From CAMLDH01 sp966250375 (lineage in GTDB: Bacteria; Pseudomonadota; Gammaproteobacteria; Burkholderiales; Burkholderiaceae_D), in assembly GCA_966250375.1 (NCBI GenBank), contig CBINHE010000095.1, forward strand, positions 1 through 16,375: a stretch of DNA of 16,375 bases, read 5' to 3'. The translations under genes and the position numbers were made by a program. Every line of letters begins with the position of its first letter. Position 1 is the stretch's first letter. Below are positions 13,109 to 16,375 of this stretch, one piece after another. The notes under the pieces were generated by a model that was not told the DNA's origin, made no database searches, and saw only the letters and a program-made list of their open reading frames with translations.

Positions 13109-15538
13109 ATGTATAGCAATATTTCCACCAGCCGTAGTCTTCCCAACCCTTCAAGCACTTTTGTTACAGGAGAAACATCTAAAAATGCCCCGCCTTCCGT
13201 CAGTAAAGGGCATGATGACTCGGTACCGACTAGCAATCCGCCAATAATATCTACGGAAAAAGCGCCTTCTGCAATAAGTGAGGAAAAACAAAAAGACACC
13301 AACAATGCGTTTTTACACGGACATCCCACATGGCCTTCATCACTACAAGTTGAATATCGACAGCAACAGGCAGTATTTGATGGGGAAAACTCCGACCGGT
13401 ATCTTTTGCGGGAAGTCCCGTCACACGATGCAAACAGTGACAGAGGCGTGGAGGGCGATACCAGAATCGTCCACATCGATGACGGTCATCTCGCCACTCC
13501 CGCCACACCAAGTCCTACAAGGTTGAGGAGGCTTCTTAGCGCCGTTACCAGCCCGCCTTCCTGGCTGATAAAAAATCTCATCCAGCAGAAAACGGGCACC
13601 ATATTTGATGGGGAAAGATCCGACCGACATCTTTTGCGGCAATTCTCGTCACACGATGCAAACAGTGGCAGAGGCGTGGAGGGCGATACCAGAATCGTCC
13701 ACATCGATGACGTTCATCCCACACCAAGTCCGCATTCTCGCCGCACTACAAGCCCGATGGGGCTTCTTGTCGCGCCTTCCTGGCTGACGAACAATGCCGC
13801 CTTGCGGAAAACGGGCGCCATACTAGGCGAAACCATCAACCATGCCACTATCGCAGCTATTGTTTGGGGCATCATATCTCCTCTTGTCAATCGTGCAAAC
13901 GGCGCCAATTCGGTGGATAGCCGCGACTTCTGGGGAAATTTTGAAGTGGCAGCACAGAACGTTCTCGCCATGACCCCCATTTCCTTTGTGCTCTCCAATA
14001 CGCTATTCCCCATCCTGCGCGGCATCATGGGGTACAAAATTGAGAAAGCTGAATTGGATGCGGCGTTTTTGGAGCCTGGCATTGCCGCACGATTGAGGGA
14101 AGCACAAAAGGACACCGACTATAATGGCGCCATCGCGGATGTACTCTATAGCTGCGTCTTCGGAGCCGGTATGGCTGCAGGTTCGCAAATTCCCGCATGG
14201 GCCAAAGAGGCGGGTTTCAGCGAAAACGATCAACAAATCGTCAATAGCGCAATTCAAATGGCAATCGCAGCAGGTGCGCTGGCATTGGTGCGTACAAGTT
14301 TGATGTTATTGCGAACTGTCGATGGACAGCCAGCCTATCAGATCAAGCCTCTTGGCCACAACAACCCCTTCACAAATCTGGCAGAACAGTTCAAGGCCAT
14401 CACTCAAACGAAACGCAGGGACGAGCCATCCAATATCTCGCCGAATTACCAAGCTATTCGTAATCTTACGTTGCGGATGTTTGAGGAGGCTTCCGTATGG
14501 GGAGGAGTAACGTTGTGTTCGCTCCCGTCTAGTGTCAATACCTTAGTAAGCAGGGGGGGCGCCAACGATCCACTGAAGCAGTTTTTGAGCGGCTATATGA
14601 CCGTTACCTTGGGCTACTTCCTCGATTCGGGCAACAGCTTGAACAAAGTGCGAATCAATGAAGATTTTTCGCCATGGAAATTATTAGGCGCCCGTGCCGC
14701 CGCTAAGGAATTTAAGCCGGCGGGCCGGCTTGACTTCTCGAGAGTGCGCGCGCTTGACAACTCGGCTGACATGGCAACGGTGGTAAAGGCTCTGGTAAAA
14801 GACACTGGGGATGTCGGAAAGTATGTATTGAATGCTAAAAATGTAGGTACTGTCATTTTGCCAAGAGTTTTTCTTGAAAGCTTAACAACCGTCGAACATG
14901 AGTTAATGAAATTGCTGGCGCCCGACGAACTATATCGCACAAACCAAAGATCAAGTGTGCAAATCGAGGAGATAGATTCTTCAGAGATGGCTCAGGCTCA
15001 ACATTCATCGATTTCACTACAGACTGGCAACGAAGAAGCCATTTCGCACAGCGGTGAAGTTGCTCCAACTGACACGCACGATAATCCAGCCCCACCAATC
15101 GAGACAGCAAAGCAATCGCACACGAACCAGAAACCAAGTATGGAAATCGAGGAGACAGATTCTTCAGATGTGGCTCAGGCTCAAGATTCATCGACTCCGC
15201 TACAGACCGGCAACGAAGAAGCCATTTCGCACAGCGGTGAAGTTGCTCCAACTGACACGCACGATAATCCACTCCCACCAATCGAGACAGCAAAGCAATC
15301 GCGCACGAACCAGAAACCAAGTATGGAAATCGAGGAGATAGATTCTTCAGATGTAGCGAAGACTCAACATTCATCGACTCCACTACAGACCGGCAACGAA
15401 GAAGCCATTTCACATATTATTCAAGCTGCCCCAGCTGACATAAACGATAAAGCGGAGTTGGCCAAAAAAGAGCAGGGAGCACCTGACTTGGCAATCGAAA
15501 ATGAAACGCAAGCCGTCGATATCACGGACCAAAATTGA
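13109..15538 (+). CDS. Repeat-containing putative secreted protein
   Basis: An 809-residue protein that I do not recognise. Residues 1-80 are rich in Ser, Thr, Asn and Pro with no Sec signal, as in many type III effectors. Two 76-residue tandem repeats follow (89-164 and 165-about 240), sharing SHDAN, GVEGDTRIVHIDD and a PSWL block. The core (about 240-515) has several hydrophobic helical stretches (TIAAIVWGIISPLV, MTPISFVLSNTLFPIL, SAIQMAIAAGALAL, YMTVTLGYFL) that could be membrane-inserting or tightly packed helices. About 515-610 is a soluble helical stretch. Three acidic 61-residue repeats (612-672, 673-733 and a degenerate third to about 781) form the tail, with EIEEIDSS, LQTGNEEAISH and PPIETAKQ. 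No enzyme motif or cysteine array is seen. The gene stands alone behind a transposase remnant and an AT-rich leader. Secretion into a host cell is inference only; a surface or contact-dependent protein is an alternative. Confidence is high that it is a gene, low for the role. Confidence 0.75.
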   Translation: MYSNISTSRSLPNPSSTFVTGETSKNAPPSVSKGHDDSVPTSNPPIISTEKAPSAISEEKQKDTNNAFLHGHPTWPSSLQVEYRQQQAVFDGENSDRYLLREVPSHDANSDRGVEGDTRIVHIDDGHLATPATPSPTRLRRLLSAVTSPPSWLIKNLIQQKTGTIFDGERSDRHLLRQFSSHDANSGRGVEGDTRIVHIDDVHPTPSPHSRRTTSPMGLLVAPSWLTNNAALRKTGAILGETINHATIAAIVWGIISPLVNRANGANSVDSRDFWGNFEVAAQNVLAMTPISFVLSNTLFPILRGIMGYKIEKAELDAAFLEPGIAARLREAQKDTDYNGAIADVLYSCVFGAGMAAGSQIPAWAKEAGFSENDQQIVNSAIQMAIAAGALALVRTSLMLLRTVDGQPAYQIKPLGHNNPFTNLAEQFKAITQTKRRDEPSNISPNYQAIRNLTLRMFEEASVWGGVTLCSLPSSVNTLVSRGGANDPLKQFLSGYMTVTLGYFLDSGNSLNKVRINEDFSPWKLLGARAAAKEFKPAGRLDFSRVRALDNSADMATVVKALVKDTGDVGKYVLNAKNVGTVILPRVFLESLTTVEHELMKLLAPDELYRTNQRSSVQIEEIDSSEMAQAQHSSISLQTGNEEAISHSGEVAPTDTHDNPAPPIETAKQSHTNQKPSMEIEETDSSDVAQAQDSSTPLQTGNEEAISHSGEVAPTDTHDNPLPPIETAKQSRTNQKPSMEIEEIDSSDVAKTQHSSTPLQTGNEEAISHIIQAAPADINDKAELAKKEQGAPDLAIENETQAVDITDQN
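13373..13828 (+). repeat. Two 228-bp tandem repeats in the coding region
   Basis: The units start at 13373 and 13601, exactly 228 bases (76 codons) apart. The first 120 bases of each are nearly identical, including GGCGTGGAGGGCGATACCAG and CACATCGATGACG. The second half has diverged and holds indels, but both units end with a CCTTCCTGGCTGA block and AAAACGGGC. The period is a multiple of three, so unit changes keep the frame. Confidence 0.9.
14942..15452 (+). repeat. Three 183-bp tandem repeats in the coding region
   Basis: Units start at 14942, 15125 and 15308, each 183 bases (61 codons) apart. Units 1 and 2 differ at only a few positions. Unit 3 matches unit 2 closely up to about 15412 and then becomes degenerate. 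The near-identity at silent positions points to recent duplication or gene conversion rather than selection on the protein alone. Confidence 0.95.
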
Positions 15539-15662
15539 TGTAGGTGCTTGCTTGTTCATTGCTCCCCCGTGTTGTTGACCGTGAGGAGATTGTGCCGGCC
15601 ATGCAGGCTGATGAACATAACGTCGCGGACTTACCGGTTACGTTGTCAAGGTCGCTTCTCTT

Positions 15663-15838
15663 GTGATTACCCTCATCCCCAACCCTTCTCCCGCCTGCGG
15701 GAGAAGGGAGTCGAGCGTGCCCGCAAACTTGTGGGTAAACCTCAGCCCGCAGGAGGAAGAGGGCGCTTTCCTGTGCTCTTTGCAAAGATGTGTAGATACC
15801 CATGTCTTCAGGGGGAGGGGTAGGGTGTGATGGGTTAA
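15663..15838. repeat. Palindromic extragenic repeat, CCCTCATCCCC type
   Basis: A perfect 12-bp stem CCCTTCTCCCGC-CT-GCGGGAGAAGGG lies at 15683-15708. The outer left part GTGATTACCCTCATCCCCAA is roughly inverted by the right part GGGGGAGGGGTAGGGTGTGA near 15810-15832. Such CCCTCACCCCAACCCCTCTCCC-type palindromes are common intergenic repeats in beta- and gammaproteobacteria. It is unrelated in sequence to the REP-like element at 213-358. Confidence 0.65.
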
Positions 15839-16148
15839 AAAGCAGCGATATGAAAACTCATCTCAACCTTCTCTTTACGCCGGACACCCTTGGAGGAGAG
15901 GGGGCTTCTGACGCAGACGCTTGGCAAACAATGTACCGGACACTATTGTCATCCAGACGAGTTTGCAAGGTGCGCTCCGCGCGCACCGATCACGCCACGA
16001 AAACACAAGCGTGTGGGACGCACTCTTTTCTTGATACGCCAATTTTATCTGGTTGATTTAACAGGCTCTTCATTCGTTCTTGCCATATTTCCTATAGAAG
16101 AGTTTTCCTCGCACACAAATTCTTTTCGGAACCTTTTTCCGTTCAAAA

Positions 16149-16166
16149 AGCTCTGTTTACAGAGCT
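16149..16166 (-). terminator. Possible minus-strand terminator hairpin
   Basis: On the minus strand AGCTCTG-TAAA-CAGAGCT is a perfect 7-bp stem with a 4-base loop, followed by TTTTGAAC. The short T-run makes it a modest terminator. It would stop a transcript coming leftward from beyond the window end. Confidence 0.4.
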
Positions 16167-16309
16167 CACATAGAAACGGGCCGCATGCCGAAAAACCTTG
16201 ACGCGGAAATTCCAAATAATAAATTTTCTCGGTGATACGTGTATTGGCGATGGTTCCCATGGGCGATGGGCGACGCTTTACCTTAATTTTTTGTGCAGGA
16301 GTTCATATC

Positions 16310-16375
16310 TCGGGAGCGTCCAAGTTTATCCGGATGCATGGAGTCCTCATTGCTTGACACTTTACGAGTACAGGC
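16310..16375 (+). repeat. Direct repeat, copy 2 (window end)
   Basis: Matches 11437-11502 at 65 of 66 positions, with a constant offset of 4873 bases. The last 55 bases (16321-16375) are identical and run to the final base of the window, so the true right end of the repeat is not visible. Confidence 0.95.

Larger units (their letters stand above)
15539..16309. other. Terminal gap with no recognised gene
   Basis: About 770 bases follow the repeat protein. The short frames here (for example 15890-16201 plus and 16045-16260 minus) lack ribosome sites and family character. The region contains a palindromic extragenic repeat (15663-15838) and a minus-strand hairpin (16149-16166). I see no clear terminator just after the repeat-protein gene. 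Confidence 0.4.

Noticed and set aside
14853..15413. 186-codon minus-strand repeat frame
   Set aside because: Its repeats are only the antisense reading of the 183-bp units of the plus-strand gene; it has no ribosome site.
14942..15452. CRISPR-like array
   Set aside because: The repeats are long, contiguous and in frame with a gene; there are no short repeats alternating with unique spacers.
16045..16260. 71-codon minus-strand frame with several cysteines
   Set aside because: The cysteine spacing fits no zinc-finger type, there is no ribosome site, and it overlaps the terminator-like hairpin.

Overview
The window looks like chromosomal DNA of a moderate-GC Gram-negative betaproteobacterium. 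Burkholderiales, probably near Oxalobacteraceae, is my best guess. That rests on the overall look of the adenine deaminase, Wza/Wzc-type exopolysaccharide proteins, DksA-like protein and FtsX-type permease; no marker gene fixes the taxonomy.

Left part (1-2070): a gene-poor stretch. It holds a palindromic REP-like element (213-358) and a minus-strand pair made of a 71-residue protein gene with a strong ribosome site (752-967) and an overlapping gene split by a frameshift (380-776). A small winged-helix protein gene (1187-1474, minus) and about 590 bases without a recognisable gene follow.

Middle left (2069-6778): a DksA/TraR zinc-finger protein, an adenine/adenosine deaminase and an orphan two-domain FtsX-family ABC permease, all on the plus strand. 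They are separated by repeats: a miniature inverted-repeat element lies directly after the dksA-like stop codon, and a second, larger REP-like element lies between the deaminase and the permease.

Middle right (6779-12672): an exopolysaccharide segment. A hairpin-rich gap and a 188-bp miniature inverted-repeat element precede a Wza-type outer-membrane export lipoprotein gene. Next come a Wzc-type chain-length regulator/tyrosine autokinase gene, a 380-base gap and galE, which ends in a clear intrinsic terminator. Wza and Wzc would form the envelope-spanning export machine and GalE would supply UDP-galactose-type precursors. No glycosyltransferase, Wzx or Wzy is inside the window.

Right part (12671-16375): a foreign-looking junction. 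A doubly deleted IS5-family transposase remnant abuts the galE terminator. After an AT-rich leader comes an 809-codon gene for an unrecognised protein with a Ser/Thr/Pro-rich N-terminus, two 76-residue tandem repeats, a hydrophobic helical core and three nearly identical 61-residue C-terminal repeats. I regard it as the most interesting gene here: it has the build of a secreted (type III effector-like) protein, but this is inference. The last 770 bases hold a palindromic extragenic repeat and a minus-strand hairpin. The window ends in a 66-base copy of the sequence upstream of galE; its last 55 bases are an exact match, which suggests an assembly break inside a longer repeat.
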